This document shows, piece by piece, positions 1-6,760 of a stretch of DNA of 11,699 nt. A program made the translations under genes and the position numbers. The stretch comes from Bacillota bacterium (lineage in GTDB: Bacteria; Bacillota; Clostridia; Christensenellales; CAG-138), in the NCBI GenBank assembly GCA_016288175.1, contig JAEEYN010000139.1, positions 1 to 11,699 of the forward strand. Direction: 5' to 3'. Position 1 is the first letter of the stretch; every line of letters starts with the position of its first letter. The notes beneath the pieces are model-generated. The model saw only the letters and a list, made by a program, of their open reading frames with translations, ran no database searches and was not told the origin of the DNA.

Positions 1-495
1 AGTCGTTTCCTGGGAAAGGTTGGTGTTGTTGACAACGGCGCTGATACCGACGCGCCCCGCTTCGGTGACCTTGCCGATCATGTCGATATTGAACTCGAGC
101 TCGCACGAGAACGGGCGTCGGGAGTTGATGACATAAAGCGTTTCAACGTTTTCGATGTCCTTCAAAAAGCGCTTGTACTGCCCGAGGGCGATCGCGCCGG
201 CTGCGTCGCCTCCGACATCGAAGATAACAACGTCGCTGTCGTTCGAGAAGACGGAATAGATCTCCGCGGGAAGGCTCGGGACCTCAACGCCCATGCTCAC
301 GAAGGAGGGGGAGAAGAGACGGATACCGGCGGCCTCGAGCTCCTTTTTCCTTTCGGAAGAGCGGAAATACGGATTGATGATGTCGAGATCGACGAGGGTG
401 ACCTTTTGCGTTTTTGCGGCATTGAAGGCGAGGTTGAGCGAAAGCTCGGTCTTGCCGGAACCGAAATTACCGATTACAATAATGTATTTTTTCAT
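1..495 (-). CDS. P-loop ATPase of the ParA/MinD type (partial, C-terminus beyond the left edge)
   Basis: The first 165 codons are visible; the rest lies off the left edge. The ATG at 495 follows an AAAGG-like binding site about 7 bases upstream and begins 24 bp after the stop of the FAD-dehydrogenase gene, so it is probably the fourth gene of the cdaA operon. The fold is a SIMIBI-class NTPase: Walker A GNFGSGKT at residues 9-16, a DLD switch at 36-38 followed by NPYFRSSE, Walker B VIFDVGGD at 90-97, and VNNTNL near 154-159, where ParA/MinD-like proteins contact the adenine base. Unlike true ParA/MinD proteins it has a plain GxxGxGKT loop without the deviant first lysine (KGGxxKT). Similar stand-alone ATPases are known in Clostridia without an assigned role; I recall some beside ferredoxin-dependent 2-oxoacid oxidoreductase genes, but that neighbourhood is not visible here. 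Substrate and partner are unknown. Confidence 0.8.
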   Translation of the reverse strand, partial: MKKYIIVIGNFGSGKTELSLNLAFNAAKTQKVTLVDLDIINPYFRSSERKKELEAAGIRLFSPSFVSMGVEVPSLPAEIYSVFSNDSDVVIFDVGGDAAGAIALGQYKRFLKDIENVETLYVINSRRPFSCELEFNIDMIGKVTEAGRVGISAVVNNTNLSQETT

Positions 496-519
496 ATCAA
501 AACCTTTCGGGAATGAAGC

Positions 520-2118
520 TTATTCTGCGGGCTTATACTGCGCAATGATCCGCTCCGCCGCGTGCAGGCCGTCCACGGCCGCGCTGACGATTCCGCCGGC
601 ATAACCTGCGCCTTCGCCAACGGGATAGAGACCCTTCATGCGGGTCGCCTGCCCGGTCTCATCGCGCTGGATGCGAACGGGCGCGCTCGAGCGGCTCTCG
701 ACGGCGGTCAGGACCGCGTCATACATATCGAAGCCCTTGATCTGGCGTGCGAACGCGCGGATGCCTTCGCGGATGCCGTTCGCGATCACGGGCGGCATGC
801 ACTTCGTGATATCGCGCGCCACAACATTCGGTCGGTAGGTCGGAGTTACTCCGCCGAAGCCCGTCGGCTTTTTGCCGGAAAGAAAATCGCCGACCATCAT
901 CGCGGGTGCGGAATAGTCTCCGCCGCCGAGACGGAAGGCCGCGTTCTCGATCTTTTCCTGGAAAACGATGCCGGAAAGCGGATCGCTGCCGAAATCGGAG
1001 GGATTGACCTGAACGATGATCGCAGAGTTCGCGTTTTTGCCGTTCCTTGCGTGGTAACTCATGCCGTTTGTAACGACCTGACCTTTATCGGAAGAGGAGG
1101 CGACAACAACGCCGCCGGGGCACATGCAGAAAGTATAAACGCCCCTTGAGCCGCTCTTGGCAGTTAGGCGGTATTCCGCAGCGCCGAGGCGCGGATGCCC
1201 CGCGAATCTGCCGTACTGCGAGCGGTCGATGAAGCTCTGCGGATGTTCGATGCGAACACCGACGGCAAAGGGCTTCGGAACGACCTCAAGACCCTTTGAA
1301 ACGAGCATGCGATAGGTGTCGCGCGCGGCCTGCCCGATCGCGAAGACCGCGGCGCAGCAGGGAACCTTTTCGCTGCCGTTGACGGTCACGGAATCGATCG
1401 CTCCGTCCTTCGAGCTGAAGTCGGTCACCGTCTGCCCGAAACGAATCTCAACACCGAGCTTTTCAAGCTCGCGGCGCATATTGAGAACGACCCCCGAAAG
1501 CACGTCGGTGCCGATATGCGGCTTCGCTTCAACGGCAATGCTTTCATCCGCACCGAAGCGGATCAGTGTATCGAGGATCGTCTTCGCACGGGGATCCTTG
1601 ATCCTTGTTGTAAGTTTTCCGTCGGAAAAAGTGCCGGCGCCGCCTTCACCGAACATAATGTTGCTGTTCGGGTCGAGCACGGCATGGGTAAAGAAGGTAT
1701 CGACATCCTTTTTCCGCTCCGGGAGCGCTTTGCCGCGCTCGAGAACGATAACTTTATAGCCGAACCTTGCAAGCTCATATGCGGCAAACAGACCCGCGGG
1801 ACCGAGACCGACGACAACGACGGGGGCGGGCTGTTCGGTTTCTCCGAAGGCAGGCGCATCATCGGGCTGCTCGGGAGCTCTTCCGATATTTTTGAGCTCA
1901 AGCGCGGCGACGCGCTTCGCATTCGCATCGGAAAGTTCGAAGCTTACCGAATAAATGCTTCGGATATCGGCTTTGTCCCTTGCGTCGAGCGAATGCCGGA
2001 CGATGCGCATCGACCCGATCTCGTCTGGCGCGATGCGGATAAACGAGGAAAGCAGAAGCTTCAGCGCGGATTCATCAGCGTTGAAGGGGAGGTTCAGATT
2101 GGTTGCTGTCAATTGCAT
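520..2118 (-). CDS. FAD-dependent dehydrogenase of the COG2509 type
   Basis: A 532-residue flavoprotein, presumably cytosolic. Residues 1-95 form a small N-terminal domain typical of this family. A Rossmann FAD-binding motif GLGPAG sits at 104-109, ending in the acidic residue of the second strand (VIVLERG). The family signature GEGGAGTFSDGKL follows at 157-169, and a C-terminal FAD-contact segment (YPVGEGAGYAGGI) lies close to the end. Length is normal for COG2509, whose members are annotated as uncharacterised FAD-dependent dehydrogenases; substrate and acceptor are not known. The gene lies 38 bp downstream of cdaR and is probably cotranscribed with it. The start at 2118 fits the family N-terminus, and an in-frame TAA five codons upstream excludes a longer form. 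No clear Shine-Dalgarno sequence precedes it, unlike most genes here. Family assignment is firm; the biochemical role is not. Confidence 0.88.
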   Translation of the reverse strand: MQLTATNLNLPFNADESALKLLLSSFIRIAPDEIGSMRIVRHSLDARDKADIRSIYSVSFELSDANAKRVAALELKNIGRAPEQPDDAPAFGETEQPAPVVVVGLGPAGLFAAYELARFGYKVIVLERGKALPERKKDVDTFFTHAVLDPNSNIMFGEGGAGTFSDGKLTTRIKDPRAKTILDTLIRFGADESIAVEAKPHIGTDVLSGVVLNMRRELEKLGVEIRFGQTVTDFSSKDGAIDSVTVNGSEKVPCCAAVFAIGQAARDTYRMLVSKGLEVVPKPFAVGVRIEHPQSFIDRSQYGRFAGHPRLGAAEYRLTAKSGSRGVYTFCMCPGGVVVASSSDKGQVVTNGMSYHARNGKNANSAIIVQVNPSDFGSDPLSGIVFQEKIENAAFRLGGGDYSAPAMMVGDFLSGKKPTGFGGVTPTYRPNVVARDITKCMPPVIANGIREGIRAFARQIKGFDMYDAVLTAVESRSSAPVRIQRDETGQATRMKGLYPVGEGAGYAGGIVSAAVDGLHAAERIIAQYKPAE

Positions 2119-2156
2119 GGTATCGATTCTTTATTGTTGCTGCTGTGTTTTTTATG

Positions 2157-3680
2157 TTAATCCAAAGGTTTCGGCGAAACGACAAGGGTAACGTTGTTGA
2201 AGGAAACCTCAACGGTGCCGTCGCTGAGCCAGCTCGGATTGCCGCTGACGGAAAGCTCCGGAGTGATCTCGGAGTAAATGCCCTCGGAAGTGTACGCCGA
2301 AGCGTCGACAATGAGCCGGATATCATCTTCTGCGATCGTGCTAAGCAGCCGTGCCGCGCCTTTCAGGACGATGTTGTAGACGTTGGAGACCGTCTTGATC
2401 TGGTAACTGTTGTCCGGCAGCTTGCCGATGATATCATCTTCGGAGAAACGGTATTCGAATTTCTTTTCGATGATCTTGTCCGTAATGTCGACGGTAACGG
2501 TCACCCTGTTCGAAGCCATGCTCAGATTGATCGCTTCGTCGGGGATCCCGGTGAGCGTAATGAACCTTCTGATGGGGATGCCGACGGTGAAATCATTGAT
2601 AAGGAACGGTTCAACGATGATATCGTCGATGCTGTCGAGAACGTTCATCGGAGCGGCGAGCGCGATGGTTTCGGGAATCACGCTGACAGTGTAATCGTAA
2701 AGCTCTTCGTTCAGACCCTCAACGCTGATAAGGTCTTTAATGTTGAATTCCCTCATCGGAAGAACATCCATCGAAACGATGACGGAAGGAACGGCATCGA
2801 TGGCGTTGGTCAATTCGATCTCCTCATTGTCTGCGTCGAGCAGGATAACGGGGAAGGAGAGATACAGCCTTTCGGTCAGTTCATTGAGGTCGATGACGCA
2901 TTTGCCGGAACGGATCTCGCTGATGATGCTTTCGGGACCCGTAACGGTGATGCTCGTCTGGGAAAGCTGCGGTTCGCTGTGCCAATAACCCTCGGGCAGC
3001 TCGTTGATGAACTCGACCTTGATCGGGATATTGCTCGAGCGCAGGTTCTCAACGGTGATGGTGACGGTCCTCGGTTCAACGGATTCGACCGTTCCTATGC
3101 TCGTCGTTGCAACGATGTTGCGGACATAGGTTCCGGGTTCGCGGATATCGCTGAGGCTGATAGATGCCGTAACAACATCGGTCATGGAGGAGTTGAAACG
3201 GGGCAGGTCATTCAGCGTTGTGCGCACATTGACCGTCACGGTGCTGAGAAGCTCATTGAGATCGTCGTTGACGATCAGACCCCTTGACTTAAGGTCGGAT
3301 TCGGCACCGACTTCGAAGTTCAGCTTAACGTTTTCAACGGCTTTCGTCCTTGCGGGATTCTGGCTCATGAGAACATATCCCCAGAGCGTCAGCGCGATTA
3401 TAAGCGCGATGATCGCATAACGGATCTTGCTGAAGAAAGGCCTCTTGTACCAGGGCAGCCTCGCTTCGGCTTTCGCGGCTTCTTTTTCGGTATCGATGCG
3501 GTGGAATGTTCCGGTCATGCCGTCGATGACGCCCGAACTCTGCTCGTTTTCCGCGTCCAGCTTTTCCTGGATGGCGGCTGCGCGCTTATTGTGCTGGATC
3601 AGGTTCTCGGACTGGGCTTGAGGCCGATCGGAGGATCCGCCGTTCATGCGGTTTCTGTTGTCTGCTTCATTTCTTTTCAT
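2157..3680 (-). CDS. cdaR: CdaR, YbbR-domain regulator of the diadenylate cyclase
   Basis: A 507-residue membrane-anchored protein. One transmembrane helix spans about residues 88-106, and the long C-terminal part is extracytoplasmic. That part contains four YbbR-like beta-rich repeats at roughly 114-212, 216-306, 310-403 and 405-500, recognisable by recurring segments such as VEPRTVTITVENL, ITVTGPESII and YNIVLKGAA. In Firmicutes CdaR binds CdaA and modulates c-di-AMP synthesis. The gene follows cdaA with a 14-bp overlap, which supports coupled expression. I chose the ATG at 3680, preceded by an AGAGG site about 10 bases upstream; the reading frame stays open to 3752, but that extension lies within cdaA and has no binding site. 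The roughly 87 residues before the helix are long for the family and are charged, Gln/Asn-rich and probably partly disordered. An alternative start at 3647 would shorten this tail by 11 residues. Confidence 0.9.
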   Translation of the reverse strand: MKRNEADNRNRMNGGSSDRPQAQSENLIQHNKRAAAIQEKLDAENEQSSGVIDGMTGTFHRIDTEKEAAKAEARLPWYKRPFFSKIRYAIIALIIALTLWGYVLMSQNPARTKAVENVKLNFEVGAESDLKSRGLIVNDDLNELLSTVTVNVRTTLNDLPRFNSSMTDVVTASISLSDIREPGTYVRNIVATTSIGTVESVEPRTVTITVENLRSSNIPIKVEFINELPEGYWHSEPQLSQTSITVTGPESIISEIRSGKCVIDLNELTERLYLSFPVILLDADNEEIELTNAIDAVPSVIVSMDVLPMREFNIKDLISVEGLNEELYDYTVSVIPETIALAAPMNVLDSIDDIIVEPFLINDFTVGIPIRRFITLTGIPDEAINLSMASNRVTVTVDITDKIIEKKFEYRFSEDDIIGKLPDNSYQIKTVSNVYNIVLKGAARLLSTIAEDDIRLIVDASAYTSEGIYSEITPELSVSGNPSWLSDGTVEVSFNNVTLVVSPKPLD

Positions 3681-4515
3681 TGCTAAAGAACCTCTTCGGC
3701 AGGAATGAGAACTTTTTCTTTTCGGGTTTCTGCGGGTTGAATTCGCGGTCAAGAAGATCGGTCAGCGCAGATTTATCAAGGTATCTCGTGAGTTTGCTGT
3801 TCTCGGCGTAGGAGATCACGCCGGTCTCCTCGGAAACGACGAGAGCGAGGCAGTCCGAAACGGCCGAGATGCCGAGCGCAGCGCGGTGCCGCGTTCCGAG
3901 TTCCCTTGAAATATTCGGATCACTGAAAAGCGGAAGAACGCAGGAGGCGTAATGGATGCGGTGGTCGCGGATTATGACGGCGCCGTCGTGGAGAGGAGTA
4001 TTCGGCTCGAAGATGTTCTCGATAAGCGCGCCGCTGATCTCCGCGTCGACACATGTGCCGGTCGGAAGGTATTCATCGAGCTTCGTATCGCGCTCGATAA
4101 CGATCAGCGCGCCGACTTTGCGCTTTGAAAGGCGGATAAGAACATTCGAAAGCTCGCGGACGATGAGGCTGTTATCGGCTTCGGAACGGCCGGAGAGGTT
4201 GAATTTGAACCTTCCGCCGATATGCGCGAGCGCACGGCGCAGCTCGGGCTGGAACAGCACGAATACGATCACGATTCCCGAAACGAGGAGGGTATTCAAA
4301 AGGAAACTGACCGTGTAGAGGTTGAACAACGTACTGAACAGCATGATAATGAGAAGAAGCCCGAGGCCCTTCAAAAGCTGATACGCCCTCGTGTTGACAG
4401 AAACGTCTATGATTTTATAAACGATAAATGCTATGATCAGGATATCGAGCAGATCCTGAAAACGGAATTCCAGGAACCCGTTTCCGATAGCATTTATGAT
4501 GTCGTTAAAATGCAT
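3667..4515 (-). CDS. cdaA: CdaA, membrane diadenylate cyclase (c-di-AMP synthase)
   Basis: A 282-residue enzyme that condenses two ATP into cyclic di-AMP. Three N-terminal transmembrane helices (about residues 22-38, 50-69 and 71-88) lead, after the conserved FQPELRRAL segment, into a cytosolic DisA_N domain. Both catalytic signatures are intact: DGA at 177-179 (LHDGAVII) and RHR at 209-211 (GTRHRAALGISAVSD), followed by SEETG at 228-232. The C-terminal end is a lysine-rich tail. The start at 4515 is set by a strong AAGGAGG five bases upstream; the same frame is open for 20 more codons to an ATG at 4575, but that segment contains the binding site itself and does not resemble the family N-terminus. 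It is the first gene of the minus-strand operon, followed directly by cdaR. The usual third Firmicutes partner, glmM, is not among the following two genes. Confidence 0.96.
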   Translation of the reverse strand: MHFNDIINAIGNGFLEFRFQDLLDILIIAFIVYKIIDVSVNTRAYQLLKGLGLLLIIMLFSTLFNLYTVSFLLNTLLVSGIVIVFVLFQPELRRALAHIGGRFKFNLSGRSEADNSLIVRELSNVLIRLSKRKVGALIVIERDTKLDEYLPTGTCVDAEISGALIENIFEPNTPLHDGAVIIRDHRIHYASCVLPLFSDPNISRELGTRHRAALGISAVSDCLALVVSEETGVISYAENSKLTRYLDKSALTDLLDREFNPQKPEKKKFSFLPKRFFSNEKK

Positions 4516-4520
4516 CGCAT

Positions 4521-4527
4521 CCTCCTT
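4521..4527 (-). promoter_or_regulatory. Ribosome binding site of cdaA
   Basis: On the minus strand this reads AAGGAGG and ends five bases before the ATG at 4515. It fixes the start of cdaA and rules out the upstream in-frame ATG at 4575. Confidence 0.85.
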
Positions 4528-4568
4528 GCAGCCGGATTTCGGTAAGATAAGCACGGATCCCAAACAAA

Positions 4569-4595
4569 AATCCATACTAATCCATCATAATCCAT
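4569..4595 (-). repeat. Three direct repeats with 10-bp period in the cdaA leader
   Basis: AATCCAT occurs three times on the plus strand, at 4569-4575, 4579-4585 and 4589-4595, so the period is exactly 10 bp, about one helical turn. On the cdaA strand the unit reads ATGGATT. The array lies 54-80 bp upstream of the cdaA start and just downstream of the predicted promoter, so it should be transcribed into the cdaA leader. Its function is unknown; a binding array for a regulator in DNA or RNA form is possible. Confidence 0.6.
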
Positions 4596-4607
4596 TAACT
4601 CGACTAT

Positions 4608-4636
4608 ATCATAACACAAATCAAATGAAATTTGAA
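4608..4636 (-). promoter_or_regulatory. Predicted SigA-type promoter of the cdaA operon
   Basis: On the minus strand TTCAAA (4636-4631) is followed after 17 bp by TATGAT (4613-4608), a good -10 match and a fair -35 match. Transcription would start near 4601, giving a leader of about 86 nt ahead of cdaA. The surrounding AT-rich spacer contains other weak matches, so the exact start is uncertain. Confidence 0.5.
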
Positions 4637-4717
4637 CAGGTTTTGAAAAAAAGACACAAAATTCTCTTATTTAATATTGCAGTAATAAAGATTTGCCTCG
4701 CGCGGCAGGATCCAAGC

Positions 4718-4747
4718 TTGTTTTAAAGCGGCGGATTATGGTATAAT
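4718..4747 (+). promoter_or_regulatory. Promoter of pepF with extended -10
   Basis: TTGTTT at 4718-4723, an 18-bp spacer, and a perfect TATAAT at 4742-4747 preceded by TG at 4739-4740 (extended -10). Transcription should start near 4754, giving a leader of about 42 nt. The 12-mer TTATGGTATAAT recurs exactly in the tldD promoter. Confidence 0.75.
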
Positions 4748-4760
4748 TGCGGGCGAAAAG

Positions 4761-4777
4761 GTTCACGCAAAGTGAAC
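4761..4777 (+). promoter_or_regulatory. Inverted repeat in the pepF leader, possible operator
   Basis: GTTCAC (4761-4766) and GTGAAC (4772-4777) form a perfect 6-bp inverted repeat around a 5-base centre. It starts about 8 bases after the predicted transcription start and ends five bases before the ribosome binding site at 4783. The position suits a repressor operator or a small RNA hairpin limiting ribosome access. No repressor is visible in the window. Confidence 0.45.
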
Positions 4778-4795
4778 AGTCCAAGGAGGTTAGTT

Positions 4796-6598
4796 ATGGC
4801 AAAACAGAAACAGATCCCCAAGAGGAGCGAGGTAAAGAAGGAATACACCTGGGCGCTCGAAGATATCTTCGCGACCGATGAACTCTGGAACGAAGCGCTC
4901 GAAGAGCTGCGCTCCGCTCCTGAAAAGCTTGCCGCGTTTTCCGGGCATCTCGGCGACAACGCCGAAACGCTTTTCGGTTATCTCAGGTTTTCCGACGAAC
5001 TCGATGTGAAGCTCGACCGCGTTGCGGAATACTGCATGCGCCGCGCGGATGAGGACACCGGCAACAGCTTTTATCAGGGCATGAAAGGCCGCTTCATGGG
5101 CGTTTATGTCGGCATCGCAAGCGCTGCGAGTTTCGAAACGCCGGAACTGCTTTCGATCCCCGATGAGACCCTTGAAGGCTTCTATAAGGCGAAGCCGGAG
5201 CTCGAGCTCTATCGCCGCAAGCTCGAAAAGGTCCGTGCTCAGCGCGAGCATGTGCTTTCGGACGCCGAAGAAAAGCTGCTTGCTTCCGTTTCGGAGGTCG
5301 CGAATTCCGCGCAGGAGATCGCTTCTTCCTTCCGCAATGCGGACCTCAGATTCCCCGCGATCTACGACAAAGACGGCAATGAATACAAGGTCACCCAGGG
5401 TTCCTATGTGCCGCTTCTCGAGAATCCGGAAAGGGATGTCCGCCGTCAGGCCTTTGAGAGCCTCCACGGAACATTCGAGGGCTTCAAGAACACTTCCGCC
5501 GCTTTCCTGAATTCGCAGATGAAGCAGCTGACTTTCTATTCCCGCGCAAGGAAATACGGCAGCAACCTCGAAGCGGCGCTTTCGCGAACCGAAGTTCCCG
5601 TTTCCGTCTATCATAACCTGATCGACACCGTAAACGCGAATCTCAAGTACCTGCACCGCTATGTCGGCCTTCGCAAAAGGCTGATGGGTCTCGACGAGAT
5701 GCATATGTACGATCTCTATATGCCGATCATCGCGGACGCGGACAGTGAGATCCCCTATGAAAAGGCGAAGGAGATCATCATGGAGGCGCTGCAGCCCCTC
5801 GGCGAAGACTATCTTAAAGTGCTGAAATCCGGTTTCGACAACCGATGGATCGATGTTTACGAGAACGAGGGCAAACGCAGCGGCGCTTATTCCGCCGGCG
5901 GCGATCCGCATCCCTATGTTCTGCTGAACCAGAAGGATACGCTCGACAGCATGTTCACGATCGCGCACGAGATGGGCCATTCTATGCACACCTATTATTC
6001 GATCAAGAATCAGCCGATCGCGTACCGCAATTACGTGATCTTCGTTGCGGAAGTCGCTTCGACCTGCAACGAAGTCCTGCTCGTCCGCCATCTGCTCGGC
6101 AAGACGACCGATAAGAAGGAACGCGCGTATCTCATCAATCATTTCCTCGAGCAGTTCCGCGGAACCGTTTACCGCCAGACCATGTTCGCCGAGTTCGAAC
6201 TTTGGATGAACGAAAAGGTCGAAGCGGGCGAGACCCTGACCGCCGATATGATGAACGAGGCCTACTATGCGCTCAACAAGAAGTATTTCGGTAATGAGAT
6301 CACCGTCGATAAGCTGATCTCCGTCGAGTGGGCGCGCATCCCGCACTTCTTCTATAACTATTACGTCTTCCAGTATGCGACCGGCTTCTCCGCCGCTGTC
6401 GCGATCGCGAACCGCATCCTCAAGGAAGGCAAGCCCGCCGTCGAGGATTATCTCCGCTTCCTGAGCGGCGGTTCGAGCACCGACCCGATCTCGCTCCTCA
6501 AGATCGCCGGCGTGGATATGGCCTCGCCGAAACCGATCGAGGACGGTCTCAAGCTCTTCAACGAGCTGCTCGACGAAATGGAAGAACTTACGAAGTAA
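4796..6598 (+). CDS. pepF: Oligoendopeptidase F, M3B zinc metallopeptidase
   Basis: A 600-residue cytosolic peptidase that cleaves short and medium peptides. The zinc site is intact: HEMGH at 391-395 with the third ligand Glu419 in FVAEVASTCNEV, 24 residues after the second histidine. The mostly helical N-terminal part begins with the family-typical YTWALEDIFATDELW, and the C-terminal part contains the conserved FFYNYYVFQYATGFSAA. Length matches bacterial PepF. The ATG at 4796 has AAGGAGG at 4783-4789, six bases upstream; an in-frame ATG at 4772 falls inside the leader inverted repeat and is rejected. The gene has its own extended -10 promoter and a hairpin terminator at 6621-6648, so it is probably monocistronic. 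No signal peptide is seen. Confidence 0.95.
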   Translation: MAKQKQIPKRSEVKKEYTWALEDIFATDELWNEALEELRSAPEKLAAFSGHLGDNAETLFGYLRFSDELDVKLDRVAEYCMRRADEDTGNSFYQGMKGRFMGVYVGIASAASFETPELLSIPDETLEGFYKAKPELELYRRKLEKVRAQREHVLSDAEEKLLASVSEVANSAQEIASSFRNADLRFPAIYDKDGNEYKVTQGSYVPLLENPERDVRRQAFESLHGTFEGFKNTSAAFLNSQMKQLTFYSRARKYGSNLEAALSRTEVPVSVYHNLIDTVNANLKYLHRYVGLRKRLMGLDEMHMYDLYMPIIADADSEIPYEKAKEIIMEALQPLGEDYLKVLKSGFDNRWIDVYENEGKRSGAYSAGGDPHPYVLLNQKDTLDSMFTIAHEMGHSMHTYYSIKNQPIAYRNYVIFVAEVASTCNEVLLVRHLLGKTTDKKERAYLINHFLEQFRGTVYRQTMFAEFELWMNEKVEAGETLTADMMNEAYYALNKKYFGNEITVDKLISVEWARIPHFFYNYYVFQYATGFSAAVAIANRILKEGKPAVEDYLRFLSGGSSTDPISLLKIAGVDMASPKPIEDGLKLFNELLDEMEELTK

Positions 6599-6620
6599 CT
6601 CAAAGCATAGCCCGCACACG

Positions 6621-6648
6621 AAGGCTCCCATCAAAAGGGAGCCTTTTT
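6621..6648 (+). terminator. Rho-independent terminator of pepF
   Basis: A perfect 9-bp stem (AAGGCTCCC at 6621-6629 with GGGAGCCTT at 6637-6645), a 7-base loop and a T run to 6648. It begins 23 bp after the pepF stop and separates pepF from the tldD promoter. Confidence 0.9.
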
Positions 6649-6701
6649 CAAACGCAAAATATGCCGAATTGTCTGTGTTTTTGGCTCTGCCGAATAAAAG
6701 G

Positions 6702-6729
6702 TTGCAATCCAGCCTGTTTATGGTATAAT
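6702..6729 (+). promoter_or_regulatory. Promoter of tldD-tldE with extended -10
   Basis: TTGCAA at 6702-6707, a 16-bp spacer, and TATAAT at 6724-6729 preceded by TG at 6721-6722. Transcription should start near 6736. The -10 overlaps an in-frame ATG at 6728, which therefore cannot be on the mRNA. This helps place the tldD start further downstream. Confidence 0.75.
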
Positions 6730-6747
6730 GATTCTGGAATACTATAC

Positions 6748-6752
6748 GGAGG
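6748..6752 (+). promoter_or_regulatory. Ribosome binding site of tldD, pointing to a TTG start
   Basis: GGAGG lies 8 bases before an in-frame TTG at 6761. An ATG at 6754 is only one base from the site, is out of frame, and leads to a 13-codon reading frame, so TTG is the likely initiator. Confidence 0.75.
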
Positions 6753-6760
6753 TATGCAAC

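Larger units (their letters stand above)
4516..4795. other. AT-rich divergent intergenic region between cdaA and pepF
   Basis: This 280-bp spacer is visibly richer in A and T than the flanking genes. It carries the cdaA promoter, leader repeats and ribosome binding site on the minus strand, and the pepF promoter, inverted repeat and ribosome binding site on the plus strand. About 80 bp between the two promoters (4637-4717) contain no further element I can support. I see no tRNA or riboswitch fold. Confidence 0.7.

Noticed and set aside
562..1149. Plus-strand frames antisense to the FAD-dehydrogenase gene, also at 1316-1759 and 1516-2160
   Set aside because: They are shadows of a gene with intact FAD motifs; none has start signals or plausible protein features.
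2103..3287. A 394-codon open frame on the plus strand antisense to cdaR
   Set aside because: The translation is Asp/Arg/Val-biased with no domain, no ribosome binding site and no promoter, while the minus-strand frame encodes clear YbbR repeats.
4494..4595. A 33-codon upstream frame overlapping the cdaA start on the minus strand
   Set aside because: There is no convincing ribosome binding site and the peptide has no recognisable feature. It is mentioned only as a possible regulatory consequence of the leader repeats, not called as a gene.
4516..4795. Possible c-di-AMP riboswitch or other structured RNA in the cdaA/pepF spacer
   Set aside because: Apart from the short pepF leader hairpin I find no long stems or known riboswitch core motifs in this AT-rich region.
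4790..6634. A 614-codon open frame on the minus strand across the whole of pepF
   Set aside because: It mirrors a gene with perfect M3B motifs, its translation is low-complexity in character and resembles no family, and it has no binding site. Codon choice in pepF leaves few stops on the opposite strand.
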